DNA of 64,000 bases from Ensifer adhaerens (lineage in GTDB: Bacteria; Pseudomonadota; Alphaproteobacteria; Rhizobiales; Rhizobiaceae), in contig NZ_JABEKT010000001.1 in the NCBI RefSeq assembly GCF_013283195.1, positions 1,770,509-1,834,508 on the forward strand, written 5' to 3'. The position numbers were made by a program, and so were the translations under genes. The notes beneath the pieces were generated by a model. The model saw only the letters and a list, made by a program, of their open reading frames with translations. It was not told where the DNA came from and searched no databases. The stretch's first letter is position 1. Every line of letters begins with the position of its first letter. Below are positions 17,705 through 27,572 of this stretch, piece by piece.

Positions 17705-18075
17705 TAATGCCGAGCTTATCAACGGGGCGATGTTCATCACAGCCCCGTTGATCCTGCTTTTGCCGCATTGCTCGCTACAAGCATGTAGCAGGAGGACGTG
17801 CCGCCTTTTTGTAGGGGGATTGGCACTGCCTGACGGCTATGTTCGCGCAAGGCACATCTGACAGTCTGTTGTATCGCTATTGCCGCGCGCATGCTGGCTG
17901 TCGTCGAGCGAAAAAATGCCGTTGACTGGCGGGTGCGCCGAAACCATTTATTCCACTGCCGGCCCCAAGGGCTGGCTGCGGCTCAAACGTTTTGATTTAT
18001 ACCTGCCACGGTCCAGGCCGAAATTCGCACCGCGGCAGCTAGAATGAGGATGCGAATTTCGGGTTCGGGACAATC
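17705..18075 (+). other. fabF-mltG intergenic region
   Basis: About 370 bases. The first 50 hold the hairpin terminator. The rest should contain the mltG promoter, but no strong motif is visible and no conserved small frame is recognised. Confidence 0.5.
17718..17752 (+). terminator. Probable terminator after fabF
   Basis: Perfect 11-bp arms ATCAACGGGGC (17718-17728) and GCCCCGTTGAT (17742-17752), 13-base loop, followed by CCTGCTTTTG. Starts 13 bases after the fabF stop. It would separate fatty acid genes from mltG-yicC-gmk. Confidence 0.65.
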
Positions 18076-19263
18076 GTGAGCGACTCAAACGAGAACGGCG
18101 CGGCGCAATTCGGCCGCAGTGACACCGGGAACAACGGGCCGATCATTCCGAAATCGGCCAGCGAAGCCTTGCGGCCCGAGAAGGCACCGCAGCCGCCGAA
18201 GCGTTCGCGCAAGGCGCGCAGCCAGGTTGTGATCTTCCTGAATTTCGTCATGACCGTTATCGTTTTCGCCGCACTCGCCGCGGCCGGCGCGGTCTACTAC
18301 GCCATGCACCAATACGAGAAGGCAGGCCCGCTCGAAGCCAACAAGAACTTCATAGTCAGAAGTGGCGCCGGTATCAGCGAGATCGCCAGCGGTCTCGAAC
18401 GTGGCAACATCATCACCGATGGCCGCGTCTTCAGGTTCGTCTCGGAGGCTTACCTCGACAACGACACGCTCAAAGCAGGCGAATACGAGATCAAGGCCGG
18501 GTCTTCGATGCAGGAGATCATGCAACTGCTGAAATCCGGCAAGTCCATTCTCTACTCCGTGTCGCTGCCCGAAGGACTGACCGTCAAGCAGATGTTCAGC
18601 CGGTTGTCCGGTGACGAGGTTCTTGTCGGCGATCTGCCAAAGGAACTGCCTGTCGAGGGTTCGTTGAAGCCGGACACCTACAAATTTACCCGCGGCACCA
18701 AGCGTGTGGAAATCGTGCAGCAGATGGCGGCCGCCCAGAAGGCATTGGTCGACCAGATCTGGGAGAAGCGCGATCCGAACCTTCCGGTCTCGACCGTCGA
18801 GGAGTTCGTCACGCTTGCTTCGATCGTGGAAAAGGAAACCGGGCGTGCCGACGAACGTCCACGCGTTGCCTCCGTCTTCATCAACCGGCTGGACAAGGGC
18901 ATGCGCCTGCAGTCCGACCCCACCATCATCTACGGCATTTTCGGCGGCGACGGGAAACCGGCGGACCGGCCGATCCTGAAGTCGGATCTCGACAAGAATA
19001 CGCCCTACAACACCTACATCATCAAGGGCCTGCCGCCGACGCCGATCGCCAATCCAGGTCGCGCAGCACTTGAAGCCGTTGCCAATCCGTCGCGCACACC
19101 GGAGCTCTACTTCGTTGCCGACGGCACGGGCGGCCACGTTTTTGCCGTCACATTGGATGAACACAACGCCAATGTTCGCCGCTGGCGCAAGGTAGAAGCC
19201 GAAAAGGCAGCTGAAGCGGCAAAGGCCGCCCAGGACGCAGCGACGGCGGCGCAGCCTCAGTAA
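18076..19263 (+). CDS. mltG: Endolytic murein transglycosylase MltG
   Basis: Cleaves nascent glycan strands near the inner membrane and helps set peptidoglycan strand length. The 395-residue protein begins at a GTG, has a cytoplasmic tail of about 50 residues rich in basic residues, one membrane helix (FLNFVMTVIVFAALAAAG) and a periplasmic YceG domain. The catalytic glutamate lies in LASIVEKETG, and the domain also shows SDPTIIYGIFG and the conserved YNTYIIKGLPPTPI. The C terminus is an alanine-rich tail. In many bacteria mltG travels with fabF or tmk; here it follows fabF after a terminator. Confidence 0.93.
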   Translation: MSDSNENGAAQFGRSDTGNNGPIIPKSASEALRPEKAPQPPKRSRKARSQVVIFLNFVMTVIVFAALAAAGAVYYAMHQYEKAGPLEANKNFIVRSGAGISEIASGLERGNIITDGRVFRFVSEAYLDNDTLKAGEYEIKAGSSMQEIMQLLKSGKSILYSVSLPEGLTVKQMFSRLSGDEVLVGDLPKELPVEGSLKPDTYKFTRGTKRVEIVQQMAAAQKALVDQIWEKRDPNLPVSTVEEFVTLASIVEKETGRADERPRVASVFINRLDKGMRLQSDPTIIYGIFGGDGKPADRPILKSDLDKNTPYNTYIIKGLPPTPIANPGRAALEAVANPSRTPELYFVADGTGGHVFAVTLDEHNANVRRWRKVEAEKAAEAAKAAQDAATAAQPQ

Positions 19264-19367
19264 CAACAGCCTTGCATTGTGGACGGACTTACCACGGCGC
19301 GGATATCCCTTGCGGGATACCGCGCCGTCGCCTTATTGCTTCTCCAGAAAATGCAACGGAGGTGAGG

Positions 19368-20255
19368 ATGCCGCTCCAATCGATGACCGGCTTTGCCCGG
19401 AGAGAAGGCAGCAGCGGCCGCCATCGCTGGGCTTGGGAACTGCGCTCCGTCAACGGCAAGGGCCTTGATGTCAGGCTACGCTTGCCGCAAGGGCTTGAGC
19501 GGTTCGAGCCGGGCGTACGCCGGCTTGCTGCGGAGTTCTTTTCCCGAGGCAATCTGCAGGTCAGTCTGTCCGTCAGCGGAGCGGAGAACGTTGTTGAGGC
19601 GGTGGTGAACCAGGCGGCGCTGACAGCGGTCCTGGGCCTGCGTGAGCAACTCGGCGACCTCGTCGACCCCGCGCCGCTGAAGTTCGACACGCTGCTGGCA
19701 ATTCGGGGCATCGTCGACTTCCGCGAACCCGAGGAGAGCGAAGCGCAACGTGCCGCCCTCGACGACGATATCATGACCGGACTCAAGCTCGCTCTGAACG
19801 ATCTGCGCGAAATGCGCGAGGAAGAGGGCGGTGCGCTCTGTCAGATCCTGCTGGGGCAGGTCGAGACCATCGAGACGCTGACGGCAACGGTCGAAACCGA
19901 TCCCTCGCGCAGCCCGGCGGCAATTGCCGAAAAGCTGGCGCAGCAGGTGGCGCTGGTGGTGGGTAACGGCTCTTCGCTCGATCGCGACAGGCTGTATGCC
20001 GAAGTGGCACTGCTCGCCACTAAGGCCGATCTGAGAGAGGAGCTGGACAGGCTTGGCTCTCATGTTGTCGCCGCCCGCGACCTCTTGTCGAAAGGCGGGC
20101 CGGTCGGCCGCAAGCTTGATTTCCTGGCACAGGAATTTAACCGGGAATCGAATACAATCTGTTCCAAGTCGAATGCGGCTGCGGTCTCTGCCGCCGGCAT
20201 CGAGTTGAAAGTTGTGATCGATCAGTTCCGCGAACAGGTTCAGAATCTGGAGTAA
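19368..20255 (+). CDS. yicC: YicC-family endoribonuclease
   Basis: Member of the YicC family, shown in E. coli to be an endoribonuclease involved in small RNA turnover. The 295-residue protein begins MPLQSMTGFARREG, the canonical YicC start, behind a GGAGGTGAG ribosome site. The C-terminal DUF1732 region has the conserved ELDRLGSHVVAARDLL and GRKLDFLAQEFNRE. An upstream ATG at 19272 is in frame but unlike YicC. gmk starts three bases after its stop, a gene pairing conserved widely in bacteria. Confidence 0.93.
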   Translation: MPLQSMTGFARREGSSGRHRWAWELRSVNGKGLDVRLRLPQGLERFEPGVRRLAAEFFSRGNLQVSLSVSGAENVVEAVVNQAALTAVLGLREQLGDLVDPAPLKFDTLLAIRGIVDFREPEESEAQRAALDDDIMTGLKLALNDLREMREEEGGALCQILLGQVETIETLTATVETDPSRSPAAIAEKLAQQVALVVGNGSSLDRDRLYAEVALLATKADLREELDRLGSHVVAARDLLSKGGPVGRKLDFLAQEFNRESNTICSKSNAAAVSAAGIELKVVIDQFREQVQNLE

Positions 20256-20258
20256 CGC

Positions 20259-20918
20259 ATGAAACCGGCGACACCTTCGCCCATCAAGATCGCCCGCCGC
20301 GGGCTGATGCTGGTCATTTCCTCACCCTCGGGTGCGGGAAAGTCGACGATCGCGCGCAACCTGCTGGAAGCCGATCCCGAAATGAGCATCTCGGTCAGCG
20401 TGACCACGCGCCAGCGTCGTCCAAGCGAAATTGATGGCCGGCACTATCACTTCAAGTCGATCCGCGAGTTCGAAGCGCTTCGGGCGACCGACTCGCTGTT
20501 GGAATGGGCTGAGGTTCACGGCAATTTCTACGGCACGCCGCGCGACGCCGTCGAGGCCGCGATGGCCGCCGGCCGCGACATGCTCTTCGATATCGACTGG
20601 CAAGGCGCCCAGCAGCTTCAGGAGAAGATGGCCGGCGACGTCGTCTCGATCTTCATCCTGCCGCCATCAATGGCGGAGCTGCAATCGCGGCTGCATCGCC
20701 GTGCCGAAGACAGCGAGGAAGTGATCGCCACGCGCCTGGCCAATTCGCGTGCTGAAATCGAACATTGGCGCGAATACGACTACATCGTTCTCAACGACGA
20801 TCTCGACCGTGCCTTTTCGTCCGTCCGTGCGATCGTCGAGGCGGAACGCCTGCGTCGGGACCGTCGTCCGGGCCTGTTCGAATTCGTCAACGGGCTGCTG
20901 ACGGAAAACCCGTTCTGA
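20259..20918 (+). CDS. gmk: Guanylate kinase
   Basis: Phosphorylates GMP to GDP in the purine nucleotide pathway. The 219-residue protein has the P-loop [10 protein letters not shown] at about residues 21-30, the GMP-binding segment [19 protein letters not shown] and the lid region ending [12 protein letters not shown]. It is directly downstream of yicC. A GC-rich hairpin and a RIME-like palindrome follow. Confidence 0.96.
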   Translation: MKPATPSPIKIARRGLMLVISSPSGAGKSTIARNLLEADPEMSISVSVTTRQRRPSEIDGRHYHFKSIREFEALRATDSLLEWAEVHGNFYGTPRDAVEAAMAAGRDMLFDIDWQGAQQLQEKMAGDVVSIFILPPSMAELQSRLHRRAEDSEEVIATRLANSRAEIEHWREYDYIVLNDDLDRAFSSVRAIVEAERLRRDRRPGLFEFVNGLLTENPF

Positions 20919-20925
20919 CCACGAC

Positions 20926-20949
20926 AGCGGCCGGGCAATACCGGCCGCT
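20926..20949. terminator. GC-rich hairpin after gmk
   Basis: Perfect 9-bp stem AGCGGCCGG / CCGGCCGCT with a six-base loop, eight bases after the gmk stop. No T-tract follows, so termination may be weak or factor-dependent. Confidence 0.5.
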
Positions 20950-20992
20950 CACCCGGCAACGGTTGTCCGACAAGCATGTGCGCGACGACGCA

Positions 20993-21105
20993 CGCGAAGC
21001 TTTTTCTGCGAAAAGTATCATGACGGCTTTCCGTCAGGAAACGCATGGAAACAAAGCGATAGAGCGTCTTGGTGAATCTGTTTCACCGGTAGCGCTCAGG
21101 GCGCT
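20993..21105. repeat. Diverged RIME-like palindromic repeat, copy B
   Basis: Bases 21025-21067 align without gaps to 31153-31195, with 35 of 43 positions identical (counted by eye). The flanking part (TCTGTTTCACCGG...GCGCTC) also resembles the other copy. The element lies between the convergent ends of gmk and rsmA. Such intergenic mosaics (RIME) are described in rhizobia; assignment to that family is by memory. Confidence 0.55.
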
Positions 21106-21141
21106 GAACCAGAACCTAAAGAGCCGTTTGCCCGCAAGAGG

Positions 21142-21969
21142 CTAAAGGCAGTTCGCCAGTCGGCAGAATTCTTCCACGGAAAGCGTTTCCGCGCGCCGCT
21201 GCGGATCAATCTCGGCTTTTGCCAGCAGCGCTTCGCCACCAAGCGGCTTCAGGCTCTGCCGGAGCATCTTGCGACGTTGGCCGAAGGCGGCATGAGTGAC
21301 CCTTTCGAGCGAGGTCACCGCGCACGGGATAGGATTGGCAATCGGCTCCAGATGCACCACCGAAGATGTCACCTTTGGTGGTGGCGTGAAAGCCTGGGGC
21401 GGCACGTCGAAGGCCATGCGGGCATTCGTCCGCCAGCCACACAGAACACCCAGGCGACCGTAGTGATCGTCGTCCGCATCAGCGACGATCCGCAAGCCCA
21501 CCTCGCGCTGGAACATCAGCGTCAGCGATTGCCAGAAGGGGGGCCAAGTCTTTGGCAGGAGCCAGTTGACGAGAAGCTGCGTGCCGACATTGTAAGGCAG
21601 GTTGGCAATGATCTTGACGGGGCCGCCACCGCTGATTGCCTCGAAATCGATCTTCAGCGCATCGCCTTCGATGACCTCAAGCCGGTTCGGATAGTGATCG
21701 GAGATTTCGGCAAGTGCTGGCAGGCAACGGGAATCCCGCTCGATCGCCACCACCTTCTTTGCGCCCAGCGCCAGGATCGCACGTGTCAGTCCGCCTGGCC
21801 CAGGTCCGACCTCGATGACCGTCACATCCTCGAGCGCCCCGGCCGTCCGGGCGATCTTCTGGGTGAGATTGAGGTCGAGCAGGAAGTTCTGCCCAAGCGC
21901 CTTCTTGGCGTCGAGGCCATGACGCTGAATTACGTCCCGTAGCGGCGGGAGTCCGTCGAGAGCGGCCAT
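21142..21969 (-). CDS. rsmA: 16S rRNA dimethyladenosine transferase
   Basis: Dimethylates two adjacent adenosines near the 3' end of 16S rRNA (KsgA). The 275-residue protein has the N-terminal [14 protein letters not shown], the SAM site [14 protein letters not shown] and the catalytic motif NLPYNVGT. Its start overlaps the last base of pdxA, so it is the end of the lptFGD-surA-pdxA-rsmA operon. The surA-pdxA-rsmA order is widely conserved. Confidence 0.95.
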   Translation of the reverse strand: MAALDGLPPLRDVIQRHGLDAKKALGQNFLLDLNLTQKIARTAGALEDVTVIEVGPGPGGLTRAILALGAKKVVAIERDSRCLPALAEISDHYPNRLEVIEGDALKIDFEAISGGGPVKIIANLPYNVGTQLLVNWLLPKTWPPFWQSLTLMFQREVGLRIVADADDDHYGRLGVLCGWRTNARMAFDVPPQAFTPPPKVTSSVVHLEPIANPIPCAVTSLERVTHAAFGQRRKMLRQSLKPLGGEALLAKAEIDPQRRAETLSVEEFCRLANCL

Positions 21970-22997
21970 CAGACGATAACTCCTGCGGTATTATTGGAAA
22001 GCTCTGCCGCGAGTGTCAGGGCCGCGAACAGGCTGTCGTCACGGGCGATACCCTTGCCGGCGAGACTGAAAGCAGTACCGTGGTCGGGCGACGTACGGAT
22101 GAAGGGAAGGCCAAGCGTGACGTTGACGCTGTCGTCGAAACCAAGTGCCTTGGCCGGGATCAGCGCCTGATCGTGGTACATGCAGATCGCGACGTCGTAG
22201 GTCGCGCGCGCCCGGTCGTGAAACATTGTATCGGCGGGCAGTGGCCCGGTGGCGTTGATGCCTTCCGCGCGCAACCGCTCGACGACCGGACGGATGATTG
22301 CATCGTCCTCGGCGCCCAGGGCTCCGCCTTCACCTGCATGCGGATTGAGCCCGGCGATCGCCAGCTTCGGCTTGTGGATGCCGAAGCGCGTGCGAAGGTC
22401 GGTGGCGGTGATTGTGCAGGTCCGGTAGATCAAGTCAGCTGTGAGCTGGGCCGGAACGTCTTTTAGTGGGATGTGGATCGTGACAGGCACGGCCCGAAGC
22501 TTGGGGCCGGCCAGCATCATCACCGGCAACAGGGTTTCGCCGGTGGCCTTCTCTGCGAGATCCGCCAGGTACTCGGTATGGCCCGGAAAGCGAAAGCCGG
22601 CGAGATAGAGCACGGCCTTGGCAATGGGGTTCGTGACCACCGCCGAAGCTTCGCCATTCATGACCAGCCGCACCGCCGTGTCGATGGCACCCGTTACGGC
22701 CGGCGCGTTGGCAGAATTTGCCTCGCCAGCGATGACGGGAGCCATGCAGCGCACGGGCAGAACGGGCAGGGCATCATCAAAATGGGAGACTGCGTTCGCA
22801 CAATCGGTCTCGCGGATCGAGACCGCATGGCCTAGCAAGTCGGCTCTGGCGGCCAGAGCGGCGGGATCGCCGATGAAAAGGAACGGCGGTGTCGAGCGTT
22901 CGCGGCGACCAAGCCACGCGGTCAGGCTAAGGTCCAACCCGATCCCGGCAGGATCGCCCATGGTCAGGGCGAGGGGCCCGCCGGTCGTATCGCGCAT
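21969..22997 (-). CDS. pdxA: 4-hydroxythreonine-4-phosphate dehydrogenase
   Basis: NAD-dependent enzyme of the DXP-dependent vitamin B6 pathway. The 342-residue protein shows the N-terminal [13 protein letters not shown], metal-ligand histidines in FPGHTEYLA and [14 protein letters not shown], and the C-terminal [16 protein letters not shown]. It starts 15 bases after the SurA-like gene and shares one base with rsmA. Confidence 0.95.
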   Translation of the reverse strand: MRDTTGGPLALTMGDPAGIGLDLSLTAWLGRRERSTPPFLFIGDPAALAARADLLGHAVSIRETDCANAVSHFDDALPVLPVRCMAPVIAGEANSANAPAVTGAIDTAVRLVMNGEASAVVTNPIAKAVLYLAGFRFPGHTEYLADLAEKATGETLLPVMMLAGPKLRAVPVTIHIPLKDVPAQLTADLIYRTCTITATDLRTRFGIHKPKLAIAGLNPHAGEGGALGAEDDAIIRPVVERLRAEGINATGPLPADTMFHDRARATYDVAICMYHDQALIPAKALGFDDSVNVTLGLPFIRTSPDHGTAFSLAGKGIARDDSLFAALTLAAELSNNTAGVIV

Positions 22998-23012
22998 TTT
23001 TGCCCGCTGATC

Positions 23013-23954
23013 TTACTTGTTGACGATCTGCGCCTTCTTGCGCAGTTCCTCGATATATTTTTCGCTGTTCGGATCTTCGCCGCCGGCCTTCTTCTTGCCG
23101 AGGTCCTCGGCGCGGAAGACGATTTCGGCTGCGGTGTCATCATTGACCTGGCGCTTCTTGCAGATGGCGAGAAACTCGACGCCCTTTTCGGTCACGCGCG
23201 TTCCCGTCGTGTTGCCGTCGCCGGCCTTCTCGACAAGTGGCTTCCATTCGTCCGGCAATTGCTGGGCCAGCATGCGGCCGAGATCGCGAATGGAAACGTC
23301 GCGATAGTTCGCCGCAAAAACCTTTGCCGTATCGCATCCCGGGAACTGAGCACGCGCTGCGTTGGCTTCCGCTTGACGCTTGCCGGTGATGGCGCCGCGC
23401 TTCTTCTCCGGAATGACGAAGATGACCTGCTTGAAATAGTATTCGGTCGTGACCGGCTTGTTGCCGCCGCCTTCCATCATCCGCTTGACGAGATCGGCGC
23501 CCTGCAGGCGGTTTCCACTACCGAAGCGGAAATTGACGGCGCGCGGCCAGCTCATCTGCACGGCGATGAACTGCTTGAAGTGTTCGGAGCCAACACCGGC
23601 CTGGTCGAGGATCTTGCCAAGCTGCTCGGGAGAGAGCTTGTTGCCGGCCGCAAAGCGCGCAAAGGCCGCGTCCACGTCCTGCGTGCTGACCGACTGGCCG
23701 ATCCGTGCGATTTCTGCGCGCTTCAATACTTCGTCGACGAGTTGCTTCTTGGCTTCCTCTGCACTGCCGCCCTGGCGTTGCAGGCGAAGGAAGGCGACGC
23801 GCTTGGCAATGTCGCCGGAGGTGATCACGGTGTTGTTGACCGTTACCTTCACCTGGCTCGCAGCCTGCGCGCTGGCGCAAACGGCAATGCTCAGGCTGCC
23901 GGCCAAAGCCATTACCGAAAGCGTCCTCAAGATCGACATTTTCCCGCCCATCAT
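23013..23954 (-). CDS. SurA-like periplasmic chaperone / peptidyl-prolyl isomerase
   Basis: A secreted protein of about 313 residues with a clear signal peptide (ILRTLSVMALAGSLSIAVCASAQAA is hydrophobic and ends with an Ala-X-Ala site). The N-terminal half resembles the SurA chaperone module (TSGDIAKRVAFLRL, then QLVDEVLKRAEIARI). The C-terminal half resembles a diverged parvulin domain (YYFKQVIFVIPEKK, SIRDLGRMLAQQLPDE). SurA folds outer-membrane proteins, and the position just after lptD fits. ATGs at 23954, 23951 and 23939 are possible starts; AGGA sits before the first two. Confidence 0.85.
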   Translation of the reverse strand: MMGGKMSILRTLSVMALAGSLSIAVCASAQAASQVKVTVNNTVITSGDIAKRVAFLRLQRQGGSAEEAKKQLVDEVLKRAEIARIGQSVSTQDVDAAFARFAAGNKLSPEQLGKILDQAGVGSEHFKQFIAVQMSWPRAVNFRFGSGNRLQGADLVKRMMEGGGNKPVTTEYYFKQVIFVIPEKKRGAITGKRQAEANAARAQFPGCDTAKVFAANYRDVSIRDLGRMLAQQLPDEWKPLVEKAGDGNTTGTRVTEKGVEFLAICKKRQVNDDTAAEIVFRAEDLGKKKAGGEDPNSEKYIEELRKKAQIVNK

Positions 23955-24138
23955 CTTTTCCTGTCCTTGGCGCGGTCGAAACGTGGTGCTTCGATCCGCA
24001 TCCCGGCTCACGCCGTTGCTCTATCTTGTCGGAGGGAATGCATAATACATGCGGCCAAACGATGACAAGACCGTTTGGCCGGCCCGATAGCGGGTGGAGG
24101 GGCAATCCTTTGGCGAATGCCCCTCCGGCTAAAGCGTA

Positions 24139-26490
24139 TCAATAGTAGTCCAGCTCTTCGAACTTGGTGTCGCCGACATTGACGTCGCCGAGTGTACGGA
24201 AGCTGATGCGGGCACCGATCGACCAGTCGTTTGCAATCGTGCTGTCGGTATCGCGTTCCTGCTTGTAGACGAGCGAGAACAGCGTGTCCTGATCGTCATA
24301 GGTGATGCCGAAGCCGTTGCGCGAAATGACATCGTTGTTGATGTCGTAGGTTATCGCGCCGAAGACCGACCAGTAGTCATGGAACCGGTAGGCTGCCGCG
24401 GTCTGGATTTCGTCCTGATTGCTTTGCGAGCCATAAAGCGGCTGCGCCTCAATGCGCGTATAGGTCATGGCTGCCTGCCAGGTCAGGCCGAGATAGCCGA
24501 CGGTGGCATCGGCGCGGCGCAGAGCCAAATCCTCTTCGTCGAGACGGCCGGAAAGGTTTGCCATCAGGCCAGACGGCGCATCGATACCGAGCATGGCGAC
24601 GTAGTCGGACCGGTTGCTTTCGAGGCCTGAATTCGCCCCCGCCTTGACCAGGTCGTCCGTTGCGAACGAGTTCAGGCCGCCGAGATGGTAGGATTGACCG
24701 ACGATGCCGCGCAAGCCGTAGCCGCTGTCGAATGTCCCGGTATAGCGAAGACCGACATTGGCGCGGGTGCCGCCTTCGATGCGATCGAAGCCCGAAAACT
24801 TGTCGCGATCGAACAGGTTCGTCGCGTCGAAGACGAAGCTCTGCGCATCCTCGTTGGGCAGGCCGCCGGCATATTGCTCGTTGGGACGGGCATAGACCTG
24901 GGCGATCGGCTCGAGGACGTGGCTGCTATTGTCGCCCACGAACAGGATCGGGTAGCGCGCCTCGAGGCCTGCCGTCAGCATGCGCCGCGTGGCGGCATCG
25001 CTGTTGTTGAAGTCCCCCGTATAGCCGGCACCCGGGTCCGTCATGTTCAGGCCGAGCGCGTCACCGCGGGCGGCCAGCAACGGCGTCAGGACGATCCCGC
25101 CCGGAGCGATGTAGGTCCGCTTCCATTCGAGTTCCGCAGTCAGGCGATGCGTCGTTCCTTCGAGGCCACGGTACCGATTGACCACGCCTGGAATGGAATC
25201 GAGGTCGAGCCGGTTGCGCTTTATGTTGGTGAGGTTCACCGTTGCCGAAAGTTCGCCGCCCAGAACCGGCTGAGGCGCCTTGTAGGAATAGTCCAGAACC
25301 TGTGCTGCCGGCTGCTGGTTTTCAGCAACGCTGCTTGCGTCCGCGTCCTGAATGTCGAAATAGAAGGCGCGCAGGTCGAAATAGTTCCGCTTGCCAAGGC
25401 CGGTCAGGTAGGCCTGGTTGACATAGGTCGTTCCGTCGAACGTCGACAGTTCATAGGTCTTGGCGAAGTTGTTGTCGGACTGGACGAGGACATTCCAGCC
25501 GAACGTCCAGCGCGGATTGATCTCGAATTCGCCCTTGGAGGCGATCATGCCGCGATTGGTTTCGAGCGCATCGACCGTGCCGGGCGTAAACCGGCTCCTG
25601 TCGAGCTGGCTGATGCCGGCAACGCTCAAGGTGTGAAGGCCGTTGTGGAATCTCTGGCGGAACTCACCTTCCAGCAGGAAGCCCTGCCGGCTGAGACCCG
25701 TCAATGTTGCCGTCGCGTCCATGTGGGGCGAGATCGCCCAGTAGTAGGGAATGCCGACGCCGGCGCCGAGCTTCTGCGTGTAGCGGAACTTCGGAAACAG
25801 GAAGCCGCTCTTGCGCTTTACCGTGTGGTCGGGAATCTCCATCACCGGAATGTAGGCGATCGGCTTACCAAAGAGCTCGAAGCGGGCGTTTTCCAGCTTG
25901 ATCGTGCGCGTGCGTCCATTCTGGACAATGCGTTGCGCCTTGATGTGCCACAGCGAACGGTGATCGGGCTTCGTCGTGCACGGCGTGCAGGCCGTGTAGA
26001 CGGCCTCGTTGAGGATGAATTCTTCGCCGTTCCGGCGCTCGCCGCTGGTCGCGGCAAGCCGCGTCAGATCCGTCGTCTCGATGCGCATGGCATCGACGAA
26101 ACCGTCGCCGAAGTCGTCGGTCACGTCCATTTTTTCGGCGTAGACGACATTGCCGCCCGGCTCGATCAGCTGGATTTCACCGGTGGCATGAATGCGGCCC
26201 GCCTTCTGGTCGTATTCGACCTGCCGGGCCACCATCTTGTAACCGCCGTAGTCGATCTGCACGTTGCCGCGCACAATCACCTTCTCGGCGTCCTTGTTGT
26301 AGACAAGCTCATTGGCGGAGAGAAGCAGCTTGGCATCTTCCGGCATGTTCGGGCGCAGCGAATCAAGGCGCTCCGAAGTCTGCTGCGCGAGCGCGGGCGC
26401 ACTCATTCCCATGGCAAGTGTCTGCAGCGCCACGCCTGCGAACAGGGCAGCGTTGATCAGCTTTGTACGTTTGCGGTTGCCTGCCGCCAC
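24139..26490 (-). CDS. lptD: LPS-assembly outer-membrane protein LptD
   Basis: Outer-membrane beta-barrel that inserts lipopolysaccharide into the outer leaflet. The 783-residue protein has a signal peptide (cleavage near ALAQQ), an OstA/LptA-like domain (about residues 55-160, with the VIVRGNVQIDYGGYKM strands) and a large C-terminal barrel ending ELDYY. Only two cysteines are visible in the whole protein, as a CxxC at 168-171, unlike the four-cysteine disulfide pattern of E. coli LptD. It shares one base with the end of lptG, so LPS transport genes are co-translated. Confidence 0.94.
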   Translation of the reverse strand: MAAGNRKRTKLINAALFAGVALQTLAMGMSAPALAQQTSERLDSLRPNMPEDAKLLLSANELVYNKDAEKVIVRGNVQIDYGGYKMVARQVEYDQKAGRIHATGEIQLIEPGGNVVYAEKMDVTDDFGDGFVDAMRIETTDLTRLAATSGERRNGEEFILNEAVYTACTPCTTKPDHRSLWHIKAQRIVQNGRTRTIKLENARFELFGKPIAYIPVMEIPDHTVKRKSGFLFPKFRYTQKLGAGVGIPYYWAISPHMDATATLTGLSRQGFLLEGEFRQRFHNGLHTLSVAGISQLDRSRFTPGTVDALETNRGMIASKGEFEINPRWTFGWNVLVQSDNNFAKTYELSTFDGTTYVNQAYLTGLGKRNYFDLRAFYFDIQDADASSVAENQQPAAQVLDYSYKAPQPVLGGELSATVNLTNIKRNRLDLDSIPGVVNRYRGLEGTTHRLTAELEWKRTYIAPGGIVLTPLLAARGDALGLNMTDPGAGYTGDFNNSDAATRRMLTAGLEARYPILFVGDNSSHVLEPIAQVYARPNEQYAGGLPNEDAQSFVFDATNLFDRDKFSGFDRIEGGTRANVGLRYTGTFDSGYGLRGIVGQSYHLGGLNSFATDDLVKAGANSGLESNRSDYVAMLGIDAPSGLMANLSGRLDEEDLALRRADATVGYLGLTWQAAMTYTRIEAQPLYGSQSNQDEIQTAAAYRFHDYWSVFGAITYDINNDVISRNGFGITYDDQDTLFSLVYKQERDTDSTIANDWSIGARISFRTLGDVNVGDTKFEELDYY

Positions 26491-27572
26491 TAGCCATCCT
26501 CCTGGTTTAAAAGAATCGTCGAGCCCAGCGCCATCGCTACAACAACTGGCAACCAGGCTGCAACGAAAGGAGGCACTATACCGCTGCTCCCGAATGCTTT
26601 GACAAGCACGGTGACGACATAAAGCACGAAGCCCGATAGGATTCCACCGAGAATTACCGAGCGGGATTGGTTGAACCGGCTAAATTTCAGCGACACGCAC
26701 GCGGCAATCAGCGTCATGGCGACAAGTAGCAGCGGCAAGGACAAAAGGGAGTGGAATTGGGTTTCCATGCCGTTGGTCGAAAAGCCGAATGAGCGAGCCA
26801 CTTCGATCTTTCGAGGGAGGTCGAAAAACTGAATGGAATCAGCCTTTGCAAGCCTTTCCTGAACAAACTCCGGCTTCAAATTGGTGCGCAGTTGTGCCGT
26901 TTGCAGACGACGAGGCAGCTGTCCGCTGCGTGTTTCCGCGACGTCGTTAAGAAGCCAGTAACCATCTTCGAGTTTCGCCGAGGCGGCATCCTGTCTCAGA
27001 ATGATCGAACCCTGTGGATCGAAGTGGATGACGGTGACGTTGACAAGCGTCGTGCCGCCGTCCTGAACCGAGCGGGCGCCAATGATTGTATCGGTGCCCT
27101 GGTAGATCTGTCTGAGCCACGGGATCGAGCCGGCATCCGAGGTCCGCGACGAACCAAGGGCGGCAAGCATGGCCTCTTCCTTCTTGGCACCCCAGGCTGC
27201 CAGCGGGTTGAGTGCGAGCACGGCGAGCACGCCGAACAGGAAGGCGCCAAGGACAAACGGACGCAGGAACTGCCACACCGAAATGCCCGCAGCCCGGGTG
27301 ACCACGAGTTCGTAACGCCTGTTGAGCGAGATCAGGGCGGCCATCGCAGAGAAAAGCGCGACGAAGGGAACGGTCTGCTGCAGAATGGTTGGGATCCGGA
27401 AGGCACTGATCAGCAACGCGGCCGTTATCGAATAATGCGGAAGGTTGGACAGGCGGCTCGCCTGTTCGCTGAAGTCGATGATGAAGACCAGCGAAAAGAT
27501 ACCGACCAGAAACCAGAAGGTTGTGACGACGTAACGGGTGAGGAAGTAGCGACCGAGGGTGGTGAAGATCAC
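26490..27572 (-). CDS. lptG: LPS export ABC transporter permease LptG
   Basis: One of two permeases of the LptB2FG complex that extracts LPS from the inner membrane. The 360-residue protein has the LptF/LptG arrangement: three N-terminal helices, a periplasmic beta-jellyroll region (about 110-260) and three C-terminal helices. The start MIFTTLGRYFLTRYV is typical of LptG. It overlaps lptF by four bases and lptD by one base. Confidence 0.93.
   Translation of the reverse strand: MIFTTLGRYFLTRYVVTTFWFLVGIFSLVFIIDFSEQASRLSNLPHYSITAALLISAFRIPTILQQTVPFVALFSAMAALISLNRRYELVVTRAAGISVWQFLRPFVLGAFLFGVLAVLALNPLAAWGAKKEEAMLAALGSSRTSDAGSIPWLRQIYQGTDTIIGARSVQDGGTTLVNVTVIHFDPQGSIILRQDAASAKLEDGYWLLNDVAETRSGQLPRRLQTAQLRTNLKPEFVQERLAKADSIQFFDLPRKIEVARSFGFSTNGMETQFHSLLSLPLLLVAMTLIAACVSLKFSRFNQSRSVILGGILSGFVLYVVTVLVKAFGSSGIVPPFVAAWLPVVVAMALGSTILLNQEDG

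Noticed and set aside
24685-26493. 602-residue open frame opposite lptD
   Set aside because: It lies entirely antisense to a gene with signal peptide and OstA domain. Long antisense frames are normal in GC-rich DNA with strong third-position bias, and its translation is low-complexity with no motif.
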